A stretch of DNA of 12,229 bases from CAXRGH01 sp964230195 (lineage in GTDB: Bacteria; Pseudomonadota; Gammaproteobacteria; Enterobacterales; Alteromonadaceae): contig CAXRGH010000101.1 of the NCBI GenBank assembly GCA_964230195.1, positions 1-12,229 on the forward strand. The letters are read 5' to 3'. Below the pieces are notes generated by a model, which saw nothing but the letters and a program-made list of their open reading frames with translations, was not told the DNA's origin and searched no databases. The position numbers and the translations under genes are program-made. Shown one piece after another: positions 1 to 6,417 of this stretch. Every line of letters begins with the position of its first letter. The stretch's first letter is position 1.

Positions 1-2
1 GT

Positions 3-65
3 CATAAGGCTGGTAGATTAATTAATAAATTAAAACAAAATGGTGACATAGATGGTGACTTTTAA
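3..65 (+). CDS. Possible C-terminal tail of a gene cut by the window edge
   Basis: One plus-strand frame is open from the window edge for 20 codons and ends in TAA at 63-65; the other two plus frames stop within the first 20 bases. The tail would read HKAGRLINKLKQNGDIDGDF, a basic then acidic peptide that I do not recognise. In such AT-rich DNA a 20-codon opening is only slight evidence, so this may be chance. Confidence 0.25.
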   Translation, partial: HKAGRLINKLKQNGDIDGDF

Positions 66-247
66 CGTATATTTGATATTAAAAATAAAAATTAAACAAA
101 TTAAATCAACAATTTAATTTTATAATTTCGCAAAAACTTACATTCAGTTCCAGAATATTGAGTAAATTCCTCCCAACTCCTTATCAAACAAATTGGGAGG
201 ATAAAATTCCATTGAGTATTCGTGGGGTTGTGACTCTAATATCTGAA
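66..247. other. AT-rich non-coding stretch
   Basis: This stretch is strongly AT-rich, much more so than the genes to the right. It has no supportable gene. Its one clear structure is the inverted repeat at 168-201, listed separately. It lies downstream of the minus-strand lipoprotein gene and of the possible gene tail at the left edge. Confidence 0.5.
168..201. repeat. Inverted repeat, 9-bp arms, possible weak terminator
   Basis: TCCTCCCAA (168-176) is the exact reverse complement of TTGGGAGGA (193-201), with a 16-nt loop between. It lies about 50 bp beyond the stop codon of the minus-strand lipoprotein gene, so it could end that transcript. However, neither strand has a run of T after the stem and the loop is long, so it is a poor intrinsic terminator. 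A protein-binding inverted repeat is equally possible. Confidence 0.4.
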
Positions 248-1084
248 TTATCTTGAAAGCATCTGGCTATAAGGGCGGCATCGTTTAAATATGACGTTAC
301 CAGCAGTTTCTCGCCATGATGAGCAAAATAAATCAATTTTATCACCTTTATTGATTGTTTCTGCATCATCAAAAGAGTTCATTTCTGCTGAGCACCCATT
401 AAATAAGTCAACGTTGCTTGCTATCACAACTTTTGCAACTCCAAAAGTAACATTAATATCTGACGCGATACCATTCACTCTGTATTCCTTATTAAGTGGG
501 TATTGGCGGATGGCTCGAACTTCATTTTCATTTAGTGCAGTAATCATGTCTTTGCAAGCAACCGGGCGCATACTCATAATTTTCTCCATGCGAGCTTTTT
601 GTGCTTGTAGCTGTTTGGCATGTCTAATTTGACGCTGCCTTTTTTGTTCAGCAAGCCTAATTTGACGCTGCTTTTCTTGTTCAGCAAGTCTAATTTGACG
701 TTGCCTTTCTTGTTCTGCTGCCTTAGCTTTTTCTTGACGCTCTCGCTCTGCTTGAATTGCGGCTTCTTTCGCTGCGTATCGTTGTACTAACTCCATGTAC
801 TCTTGTTTAGTGAGCGTTTTGATTATGTCCCTAGCGTCCGATGAACGCCCTTCTGATAATGAAACAAGAACGGCTTTGTGGTTATATTTGTACTCATATC
901 TATCTAACAGTTCAAATAAATCGTATCCAGAATCTTCGTCATAGCCAACATATTCATAATAGTCGTCGTCTGGACCACCGCCAATAGGGAAAAATAAACC
1001 ACCAGCTTCATTACTAATTGATTTGCTGAGCGTTGAACACCCTGACAATGAAACCAAAAATATTAGAAGAATTAATTTTTTCAT
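248..1084 (-). CDS. Lipoprotein with tandem-repeat coiled coil and OB-fold-like C-terminus
   Basis: A 278-aa protein. Residues 1-16 form a lipoprotein signal: MKK, a hydrophobic core and a lipobox LSGC with Cys16 as the lipidated residue. An acidic, glycine- and tyrosine-rich segment follows (about 35-55). Residues about 102-172 are a highly charged Gln/Arg/Glu/Lys helix, probably a coiled coil, containing three near-identical 11-residue units starting at 129, 140 and 151 (RQIRLAEQEKQ, RQIRLAEQKRQ, RQIRHAKQLQA). The C-terminal part (about 196-270), with alternating hydrophobic strands, a GDKIDLFC segment, a G-x-VIF-x-x-C ending and several Cys, resembles the tRNA_anti-like OB-fold found in small bacterial lipoproteins; that assignment is by pattern only. 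Predicted site is the periplasmic face of the inner or outer membrane. The function is unknown. The gene is monocistronic as far as visible; ATG at 1084 has only a weak AGG upstream. Confidence 0.85.
   Translation of the reverse strand: MKKLILLIFLVSLSGCSTLSKSISNEAGGLFFPIGGGPDDDYYEYVGYDEDSGYDLFELLDRYEYKYNHKAVLVSLSEGRSSDARDIIKTLTKQEYMELVQRYAAKEAAIQAERERQEKAKAAEQERQRQIRLAEQEKQRQIRLAEQKRQRQIRHAKQLQAQKARMEKIMSMRPVACKDMITALNENEVRAIRQYPLNKEYRVNGIASDINVTFGVAKVVIASNVDLFNGCSAEMNSFDDAETINKGDKIDLFCSSWRETAGNVIFKRCRPYSQMLSR
625..723 (-). repeat. Three 33-bp tandem repeats inside the lipoprotein gene
   Basis: Copies begin at 625, 658 and 691 (plus-strand phase TAATTTGACG), exactly 33 bp apart, with the third copy more diverged at its end. 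The unit is a multiple of three, so copy-number change would lengthen or shorten the coiled coil by 11 residues without breaking the frame. Confidence 0.85.
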
Positions 1085-1112
1085 GCGAAATACCTATAAG
1101 TTTAAGTCTCGC

Positions 1113-1141
1113 GTTATACGATTTATTTTAAAAAAGGTTCA
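1113..1141 (-). promoter_or_regulatory. Candidate promoter of the lipoprotein gene
   Basis: On the minus strand, TGAACC (1141-1136) and TATAAC (1118-1113) are separated by 17 bp. The -10 box is good (five of six), the -35 box poor (three of six). The expected start of transcription lies about 20 bp before the ATG at 1084. Placement is by sequence likeness only. Confidence 0.35.
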
Positions 1142-1195
1142 CTAATGACTTAAATTTCACTTCCTAAGGACTCCCTCGGCGCTTCCCGCCACCAT

Positions 1196-1256
1196 AGTTA
1201 CCCTACAGTTACTCCATTACGGTGAAAAGCCTAGAAAGGCAGTAACCACAGTAACT
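1196..1256. repeat. Nested inverted repeat with AGTTAC arms
   Basis: AGTTAC (1196-1201) pairs with GTAACT (1251-1256), GTTACT (1208-1213) pairs with AGTAAC (1241-1246), and GCCT (1229-1232) pairs with AGGC (1237-1240) around an AGAA loop. The arms are thus repeated directly and as inverted copies. It does not match the integron attC core (GTTRRRY). A structured RNA or a dispersed palindromic repeat would fit. Confidence 0.5.
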
Positions 1257-1391
1257 TCAGACCAATATTGTTTCCAACATAGCGTTGCTCTCAGGGCTTC
1301 TCACGAACTGCTACTGTCACTTAAATCCGTACAATTTTGTCAAAACTAAGGCGCTAAAAGCATCCATGGGCTTTCACTTTTATCTCGAAAA

Positions 1392-1415
1392 CGCACTTCC
1401 CGCTCGGGAAGCGCG
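1392..1415. terminator. Strong hairpin downstream of the phosphatase gene
   Basis: CTTCCCG (1396-1402) and CGGGAAG (1405-1411) form a perfect 7-bp stem around CT. After one mismatch (A1395/C1412) the stem continues for 3 bp (1392-1394 with 1413-1415). It lies about 65 bp past the stop of the minus-strand phosphatase gene. There is no T-run right after it on the minus strand, so it may be a processing or RNA-stability hairpin rather than a classical terminator. Confidence 0.4.
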
Positions 1416-1480
1416 CGATCTTTTCTCGGAGCATCTTGGTGTCTCAGAAAAAATGTCTATTCGCAAGACAAAGCCAGTAG

Positions 1481-2254
1481 TTACCAAGAACCGTACATAG
1501 GGTTTGGTAGCAGTACCAAGCGAGGATTTTGGATCAGTGCAGATACGTCTGCATGTTCTTGCGTCACATGGGCAAAGTCTTCAATATTGTCACCCACTTG
1601 CATCACAATTTGATGTTTCCCAAAACCACTGTGGCGTTGGTCACTTTTTCCCTCAGGATTGAAACAACTGGCACTGCCATCGGTGACTTGAGCACGTCTT
1701 AAATCTTTGTCATTGGTGATATCTGGTTGAGACATGGCGGTTTTATCTTCAGGTACACGGCCCATCAAACAAGCGTTATCTTTAGTGACCTGAATACCAT
1801 TAGCAATCAAGTTACGCCATGTGTGGTTATCAAGTTGACGGTTTCGGTTAGTCACCAGCCCAAGTTTTCCACCCAGTTTGAATACATGCTGGATGAAGGC
1901 TTTTGCACCTGGAACTAAGGTTGCTTTTTCAGATTTTACCCAGGCATCCCATGTTGCTGGCGTAAACCGTGTGCCCGTTTGATCTATGTTGACTTGATAT
2001 GCACTGTTGTCCAATACCGTTTCGTCAATATCCATCACAACAACCCACCCTGAAGACGGCAGCTTCAGTTGGCTCAGCGTCTGTTGCGCAAGTTGATAAG
2101 TGCGTTGGGTAAGGAACTTGTATTCGGCACTTTGTGTTTGCCATTTCACCGAATTCGTTAATGTATGTTGCTTATCGATTGGCTTTGCTAATGCTTGGGG
2201 CATCAACATTATTCCCACCGTAATCATTGCAACAGCAACTTTGATTTTAGCCAT
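1481..2254 (-). CDS. Secreted class IIIB HAD acid phosphatase, 5'-nucleotidase e(P4)-type
   Basis: A 257-aa protein of the acid phosphatase B / lipoprotein e(P4) family, which removes phosphate from nucleotides and other phosphomonoesters in the periplasm. A Sec signal covers residues 1-23 (MAKIKVAVAM core, cleavage after ALA). HAD motif I is MDIDET with Asp75 as nucleophile and Asp77 as acid/base. Motif II is LVTNR (Thr135), and the metal-binding motif is VGDNIEDF (Asp222, Asp226). The C-terminal PNPMYGSW is typical of the e(P4) family. Length is normal. Unlike H. influenzae e(P4) there is no lipobox Cys, so the enzyme is probably soluble. AGAGGA ends 8 bp before the ATG at 2254 and supports this start. 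The likely role is recovery of phosphate or nucleosides; the exact substrate is unknown. Confidence 0.9.
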   Translation of the reverse strand: MAKIKVAVAMITVGIMLMPQALAKPIDKQHTLTNSVKWQTQSAEYKFLTQRTYQLAQQTLSQLKLPSSGWVVVMDIDETVLDNSAYQVNIDQTGTRFTPATWDAWVKSEKATLVPGAKAFIQHVFKLGGKLGLVTNRNRQLDNHTWRNLIANGIQVTKDNACLMGRVPEDKTAMSQPDITNDKDLRRAQVTDGSASCFNPEGKSDQRHSGFGKHQIVMQVGDNIEDFAHVTQEHADVSALIQNPRLVLLPNPMYGSW

Positions 2255-2613
2255 AAATGCTTCCTCTTAAAGAATATCGCTAGCGTAAGTGTTCTGACGG
2301 ACTTAATTCACTCTTAGCCAGTCATCGTTTAATACTGTTTCTCAATGGCGAGACTATATCACATCTCTTCTGGATCAGTAGGTTGTGGCTGACTCCAACC
2401 AGTCATCAGTGTAAACCGAATCTGCTTTTTACCGCACGATGTGTTCTCCACTCGCAAACAAACGATCTGGCCATATGGCTTTCAACACTTTACCAACATT
2501 TACTTACAATAAGCATCACGTTTACAGATTTTAATGCGCTATCATTAGATCTTGGATTGATAACGGAAATCGTCACCAAAAGATTCACGGGGTCGTGAGT
2601 GGAGTTTTTACAC
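2255..2613. other. Divergent intergenic region between phosphatase and S41 peptidase genes
   Basis: About 360 bp that should hold both divergent promoters. I find no pair of boxes good enough to call; TTTACA at 2521-2526 is a possible -35 for the plus strand without a good partner. A 10-bp perfect palindrome GCCATATGGC lies at 2470-2479, and a 9-bp direct repeat CCAGTCATC occurs at 2318-2326 and 2399-2407. No gene is supported here. Confidence 0.4.
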
Positions 2614-3666
2614 GTGTTTTTATCTTGGGTTAACAATAAAATGATTCAACTTTCTGCGTTCATGTTAATGGGTTGCATGTCAGCTTCTTTTGACGGGCAA
2701 GCGAGCGTATCAACCATAGATACAAGCGAGATCGTTACCGAGCTGTCCAAAACCATAGCCGAACATTACGTAGAGCCAAAAAAGCTGAAAGAGATCAATC
2801 AACGGCTTGAAAAGTTTCACACTCAAGGGCAATGCGAACATGTGGGTTCGGAAGAAGCGATGGCATCAGAGTTAACTGAAGCATTGCAAACGGTTGATAA
2901 ACATTTTGTGATCAAATGGCAACCTGCAGGTGAAGACAAATCACAGAAGCCCGCAAAAGAATCGTGGTTTACCAAATTAAACCGCCAATATTCGGGCTTC
3001 AATAAAGTGGAACGTCTTGAGGGCAATGTAGGCTACATCGACTTTTGGGGGTTTGATGCGGTAACACAAACATCAAAGCAGCGTGTGAGACACATTATGG
3101 CGATGGTGGCAGACACTGATGCTCTGATTATTGATTTACGTCGCAATGGCGGTGGTAGTCCACAAATGGTGCAACTCATCAGCAGTTACTTATTAGACGC
3201 AAATGTTCATCTCAATAGTATCTACTGGCGGGATACTAATACCACACAAACTTTTTACACCTTGCCGTTAGGCGCGAATGAAAAATCCTTCACCCAACCC
3301 GTCTATCTGCTGACCAGTGCAAACACGTTTTCGGCTGCGGAAGAATTTGTCTATAACTTAAAGCACTTGAAACGTGCGACTGTCATTGGTGAAACCACCA
3401 AAGGCGGTGCAAATCCTTGGCGATATTATCCCGTCACCGATGGCTTCAAAGCAGGTATTCCCAATGCCAAAGCCATCAATCCTATCACCCAAACCAATTG
3501 GGAAGGTGTGGGCGTTAAACCTCACCTTGAAGTAGACAGCACTCAAGCACTAAATGTGGCATACCGGACGGCGCTATTGGCTTTGCGAGACCAAATCAGT
3601 CATCCCTTTCAATCTCAAGATATTACCAACAAATTGGCCGAACTAAGCGAAAACGCGGCTAATTAA
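2614..3666 (+). CDS. Exported S41-family serine peptidase, PDZ-less IRBP-like
   Basis: About 350 aa from the GTG at 2614; an upstream GTG at 2599 and an ATG at 2641 are alternatives. GTG 2614 is preferred because GGAG ends 9 bp before it and it gives an N-terminus with a Lys and a hydrophobic stretch (MIQLSAFMLMGC) that could be a signal or a lipobox (LMGC). An N-terminal helical cap follows (about residues 35-100 of the mature part), then the S41 core. VGYIDFWGF and ALIIDLRRNGGG lead to LTSANTFSAAEEF, whose Ser (codon about 3331-3333) is the expected nucleophile, then VIGETTKGGAN and WEGVGVKPHLEV. This order matches the retinol-binding-protein-like S41 peptidases; there is no PDZ domain as in CtpA/Prc. 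It probably acts on peptides or proteins in the periplasm; the substrate is unknown. It stands alone on its strand, with 299 bp to the next start. Confidence 0.85.
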   Translation: MFLSWVNNKMIQLSAFMLMGCMSASFDGQASVSTIDTSEIVTELSKTIAEHYVEPKKLKEINQRLEKFHTQGQCEHVGSEEAMASELTEALQTVDKHFVIKWQPAGEDKSQKPAKESWFTKLNRQYSGFNKVERLEGNVGYIDFWGFDAVTQTSKQRVRHIMAMVADTDALIIDLRRNGGGSPQMVQLISSYLLDANVHLNSIYWRDTNTTQTFYTLPLGANEKSFTQPVYLLTSANTFSAAEEFVYNLKHLKRATVIGETTKGGANPWRYYPVTDGFKAGIPNAKAINPITQTNWEGVGVKPHLEVDSTQALNVAYRTALLALRDQISHPFQSQDITNKLAELSENAAN

Positions 3667-3965
3667 CGGGCTTTTGACTTGGTGGGTGTGGGCTTTCTGT
3701 GTAGCGAAGCACCTACGTTATCTGCGCGCAGAATTGGATGTCACCATTGGCATTACTTCACTACCAAACTGTCATTTTGAATTGACACTCGAGCATCAAA
3801 CACGCTGCTAGCGTTATCAAAATTTATCGACTACTTTTTGATATGAAAACCAGCGCAGGACAACTTCATTCCTCATTATTCCTAGTATTGTTTGAATTGC
3901 TCCTGTTTAACTCCAACTTCATCACGAACATTCCCGTGATATCAATGTTTATGAGGATGACCATC
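3667..3965 (+). promoter_or_regulatory. Upstream region of the catalase-peroxidase gene
   Basis: It holds a consensus TTGACA at 3782-3787, but the hexamer 17 bp downstream (CTGCTA) is a poor -10, so any promoter here probably needs an activator. I see no clear OxyR-type ATAG/CTAT array. Close to the gene, ATCACG (3921-3926) and CGTGAT (3935-3940) form an inverted repeat with an 8-nt loop in the presumed leader. A frame open back to ATG 3843 exists but has no ribosome binding site. Confidence 0.35.
3721..3732. repeat. 12-bp perfect palindrome after the S41 gene
   Basis: TCTGCGCGCAGA reads the same on both strands and lies 54 bp after the S41 stop codon. It is followed by AATTGG, not a T-run. 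It could be a protein-binding site or a chance palindrome; a perfect palindrome without a loop folds poorly as a terminator. Confidence 0.3.
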
Positions 3966-6221
3966 ATGGCTATTCAACTTAGGCAGTTACAAATGGCGTG
4001 TATTTTTACGATACCTTTTCTTATGCTTTCTTTCCATGTCACTGGTGCAGTGTCGGATCATGCAATGTCCCATGACAAGCAGGTTCGCACCCAAGCAAAA
4101 TCCAATTTATTTTGGTGGCCCGATCAAGTCGACTTATCTCCACTGAGAGATCATGATTCGCGCTCTAACCCACTAGGTGAAAACTTTGATTACAAAGCCG
4201 CATTTGCAAAACTTGATTATCCGCAACTCAAAAAAGATATTGGCGCGGTGTTAACACAATCGCAGGACTGGTGGCCAGCTGACTGGGGTAACTATGGTCC
4301 ATTTTTTATTCGCATGACGTGGCATGCTGCAGGTACTTATAGAACCCTCGATGGTCGTGGTGGCGCTGGCGGTGGGCAACAACGTTTTGATCCGCAAAAT
4401 AGTTGGCCTGACAACGGCAATTTGGATAAAGCACGGCGTTTATTGTGGCCGGTAAAACAAAAATACGGTGAGCATATTTCATGGGGCGATTTATTGGTGC
4501 TTGCCGGTAATGTTGCAATGGAAAACATGGGCTTTAAAACCTACGGATTTGCTGCCGGACGAGCAGATGATTGGGAGCCAGATATGGTGTATTGGGGGCC
4601 TGAGGTAGAGATGTTGGCAAGTGATCGCCGCGATAGCAAAGGCAACCTGAAAGAGCCTCTGGCAGCAGTTCACATGGGGTTGATTTATGTCAATCCTCAA
4701 GGCCCTGGCGGTGTGCCTGACCCTTTGGCATCAGCAAAGAGCATTCGCGAATCCTTTGGCCGCATGGCAATGAATGACGAAGAAACGCTTGCATTGACGG
4801 CCGGCGGGCATACCTTTGGTAAGATGCATGGTGCACACAAACCGGGGAAATGTGTGGGTGTTGAGCCTGGTGGTGCAGCCTTTGAAGAGCAAGGGTTTGG
4901 CTGGACAAACAAATGTGGCAAGGGACATTCTGAAGACACAACCACCAGCGGATTTGAGGGGGCATGGACACAGGCGCCTACTCAGTGGACATCCCTCTAT
5001 TTAAATAATCTAATGAATTTTGATTGGAAACTAACGGAAAGTCCCGCAGGCAATAAACAGTGGATACCAACTGATGCCTCATTGCAAAACGTTGTTCCCG
5101 ACGCTCATATCAATGGCAAATTCAATCCGCCGGTTATGACCACTGCCGACTTAGCTTTCAAATTTGATCCTGACTATCGCAAAATTGCCGAGCGTTTTGT
5201 CAAAGATCCAGAGGCTTTCCGTTTAGCTTTTGCCAAAGCCTGGTTCAAATTAACCCACAGAGACATGGGGCCCATTGACAATTATTGGGGCGAAGAAGTC
5301 CCTGCAGATTCATTGATTTGGCAAGATCCCGTTGCAAAGCCTGACTATCAGTTAATTGGTGACAAGCAGATTGCGTCTCTGAAAAAGAAAATCCTCAAGA
5401 GTGGCCTTTCTGTTTCTGAGTTAGTTCGAGTCGCCTGGGGCGCAGCAGCGTCATACCGTGATGCCGATATGCGTGGCGGAGCAAATGGGGCACGCATTGC
5501 ATTGTTGCCACAGAAAGACTGGGCGGTTAATAACCCAGCGGAAGTTGAAAAGGTCATTGGTACATTGCGCGCTATTCAAGCCGACTTTAATGACGGTTTG
5601 TTCAGTTCTCGTCAAGTATCCTTAGCGGATCTGATTGTACTTGGCGGTGCAGCAGCAGTTGAACAGGCCGCAAAAGACGCGGGCTTCAGCGTATCCGTCC
5701 CATTTGTCCCCGGTAGAGGTGACGCAACACAAGCACAAACGGATGTTAACTCCTTTAATCTTCTCAAGCCAAAGGCAGATGGTTTCCGCAACTACTATGA
5801 ATATGGCTACTATAAATCACCCACGGATGCACTCATTGATAAGGCCGACCAACTCGCTCTTACCGTACCTGAAATGACGGTGCTGGTTGGCGGCTTAAGA
5901 GTATTGGGCGCAAATAGTAATGGTAGTCAACACGGTGTCTTTACAGACAGACCCGGACTGTTAACCAATGACTTTTTTGTTAATTTGCTCGATATGTCAA
6001 CTCAATGGCGAAAGTCAGGTGACATCTACCAAGGTGTTGACCGATCATCGGGTGCAGTGAAATACACAGCAACACCAGTGGATCTCATTTTCGGTTCCGC
6101 GGCAGAATTGCGTACGGTGGCAGAAGTGTATGCTTATGACACCTCAAAGAAACGCTTTGTGACTGATTTTGTTAAAGCGTGGACCAAGGTCATGCAAGCC
6201 GATCGATTCGATATGAACTAA
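3966..6221 (+). CDS. katG: Catalase-peroxidase KatG with Sec signal, probably periplasmic
   Basis: A 751-aa bifunctional haem enzyme that removes hydrogen peroxide by catalase and peroxidase reactions. The start at 3966 is chosen because GAGGA (3954-3958) precedes it by 7 bp; the frame stays open upstream to 3843 but without a ribosome site. Residues 1-28 look like a signal peptide (MAIQLRQLQ, then a hydrophobic stretch to VTGA), which cytosolic KatG lacks. All key residues are present: distal Arg116, Trp119 and His120 (RMTWHAAG), Tyr241 (LIYVNPQGP) and Met267 (RMAMND) for the Trp-Tyr-Met crosslink, proximal His282 (GGHTFGK), Trp334 and Asp395. They are offset by a constant 12-14 residues from the M. 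tuberculosis numbering, as an added leader would give. The degenerate C-terminal domain is full length. It is likely a KatP-like exported form guarding the periplasm. It is not in an operon with its neighbours. Confidence 0.95.
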   Translation: MAIQLRQLQMACIFTIPFLMLSFHVTGAVSDHAMSHDKQVRTQAKSNLFWWPDQVDLSPLRDHDSRSNPLGENFDYKAAFAKLDYPQLKKDIGAVLTQSQDWWPADWGNYGPFFIRMTWHAAGTYRTLDGRGGAGGGQQRFDPQNSWPDNGNLDKARRLLWPVKQKYGEHISWGDLLVLAGNVAMENMGFKTYGFAAGRADDWEPDMVYWGPEVEMLASDRRDSKGNLKEPLAAVHMGLIYVNPQGPGGVPDPLASAKSIRESFGRMAMNDEETLALTAGGHTFGKMHGAHKPGKCVGVEPGGAAFEEQGFGWTNKCGKGHSEDTTTSGFEGAWTQAPTQWTSLYLNNLMNFDWKLTESPAGNKQWIPTDASLQNVVPDAHINGKFNPPVMTTADLAFKFDPDYRKIAERFVKDPEAFRLAFAKAWFKLTHRDMGPIDNYWGEEVPADSLIWQDPVAKPDYQLIGDKQIASLKKKILKSGLSVSELVRVAWGAAASYRDADMRGGANGARIALLPQKDWAVNNPAEVEKVIGTLRAIQADFNDGLFSSRQVSLADLIVLGGAAAVEQAAKDAGFSVSVPFVPGRGDATQAQTDVNSFNLLKPKADGFRNYYEYGYYKSPTDALIDKADQLALTVPEMTVLVGGLRVLGANSNGSQHGVFTDRPGLLTNDFFVNLLDMSTQWRKSGDIYQGVDRSSGAVKYTATPVDLIFGSAAELRTVAEVYAYDTSKKRFVTDFVKAWTKVMQADRFDMN

Positions 6222-6233
6222 GCTTTTACTATC

Positions 6234-6270
6234 GCTTGGGATCTGTGATTTCGCAGATCCCTCCCCAAGC
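6234..6270 (+). terminator. Hairpin after katG
   Basis: GGGATCTG (6238-6245) pairs with CAGATCCC (6254-6261), extended inward by a T-G and a G-C pair around an ATTT loop. GCTT (6234-6237) can pair with AAGC (6267-6270) across a short 3' bulge. It starts 12 bp after the katG stop, the right place for a terminator or a 3' protective stem. No T-run follows, so factor-independent termination is not assured. Confidence 0.5.
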
Positions 6271-6280
6271 CCACTTCCTG

Positions 6281-6293
6281 CCGTCATTGACGG
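6281..6293. repeat. CCGTCA-T-TGACGG inverted repeat
   Basis: Perfect 6-bp arms around a single T, between the katG hairpin and the porin gene. The spacing is too short for a stable RNA hairpin, so if it works it is more likely a binding site for a dimeric regulator. The regulator is unknown. Confidence 0.35.
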
Positions 6294-6356
6294 AATATAA
6301 ACGGTTACATCATTTATTCGATGGATTTCATTTCATGCATTACACTATGCACACTA

Positions 6357-6379
6357 AGTGTCAATTTTCCAGTGACACT
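6357..6379. promoter_or_regulatory. AGTGTCA-N9-TGACACT inverted repeat upstream of the porin gene
   Basis: Perfect 7-bp arms (6357-6363 and 6373-6379) with a 9-nt loop, about 40 bp before the porin ATG. It could be an operator or a leader hairpin affecting translation. The arms and spacing do not match the CRP site. A possible -10 (TACACT, 6341-6346) lies just upstream, but its -35 is poor. Confidence 0.4.
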
Positions 6380-6417
6380 GCTTAATTAACTTATTTGTTT
6401 CATGGAGGAAACGCGAT

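Larger units (their letters stand above)
1085..1480. other. Spacer of about 400 bp without a clear gene, rich in inverted repeats
   Basis: No convincing gene lies between the lipoprotein and phosphatase genes. The plus strand has a stop-free stretch of 66 codons at 1149-1346 without ATG, GTG or TTG, followed in another frame by an open stretch from a TTG at 1285 to TAG at 1500. Neither has a Shine-Dalgarno site at a usable start, and the second overlaps the phosphatase end by 20 bp. The stretch also holds two folded structures (1196-1256 and 1392-1415) and a loose direct similarity between 1155-1190 and 1372-1403 (a TTTCACTT element and a CTTCCCGC element in the same order). It could be a decayed mobile element, a repeat family member or a non-coding RNA; I cannot decide. 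Confidence 0.4.

Noticed and set aside
291..632. 113-codon plus-strand frame opposite the lipoprotein gene
   Set aside because: The minus frame has a lipoprotein signal and domain structure; the plus frame is its shadow.
625..723. CRISPR-like array
   Set aside because: The 33-bp units are directly adjacent, have no spacers and are in frame within a coding region.
1196..1256. Integron attC site
   Set aside because: The inverted repeat lacks the GTTRRRY and RYYYAAC core sites, and no integrase or cassette array is visible.
2383..2598. 71-codon open frame from TTG directly before the S41 gene
   Set aside because: TTG start without a ribosome site, no recognisable protein character, and it lies in the region that should hold the divergent promoters.
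3843..3965. Upstream extension of KatG to ATG 3843
   Set aside because: No Shine-Dalgarno before 3843, whereas GAGGA stands 7 bp before ATG 3966, which begins a proper signal peptide.
4306..4971. Several open frames opposite katG
   Set aside because: They are mirror frames of a strongly conserved coding region, without ribosome sites or domain likeness.
6357..6379. CRP binding site before the porin gene
   Set aside because: The arms are TGTCA/TGACA with 9 bp between, not TGTGA-N6-TCACA.
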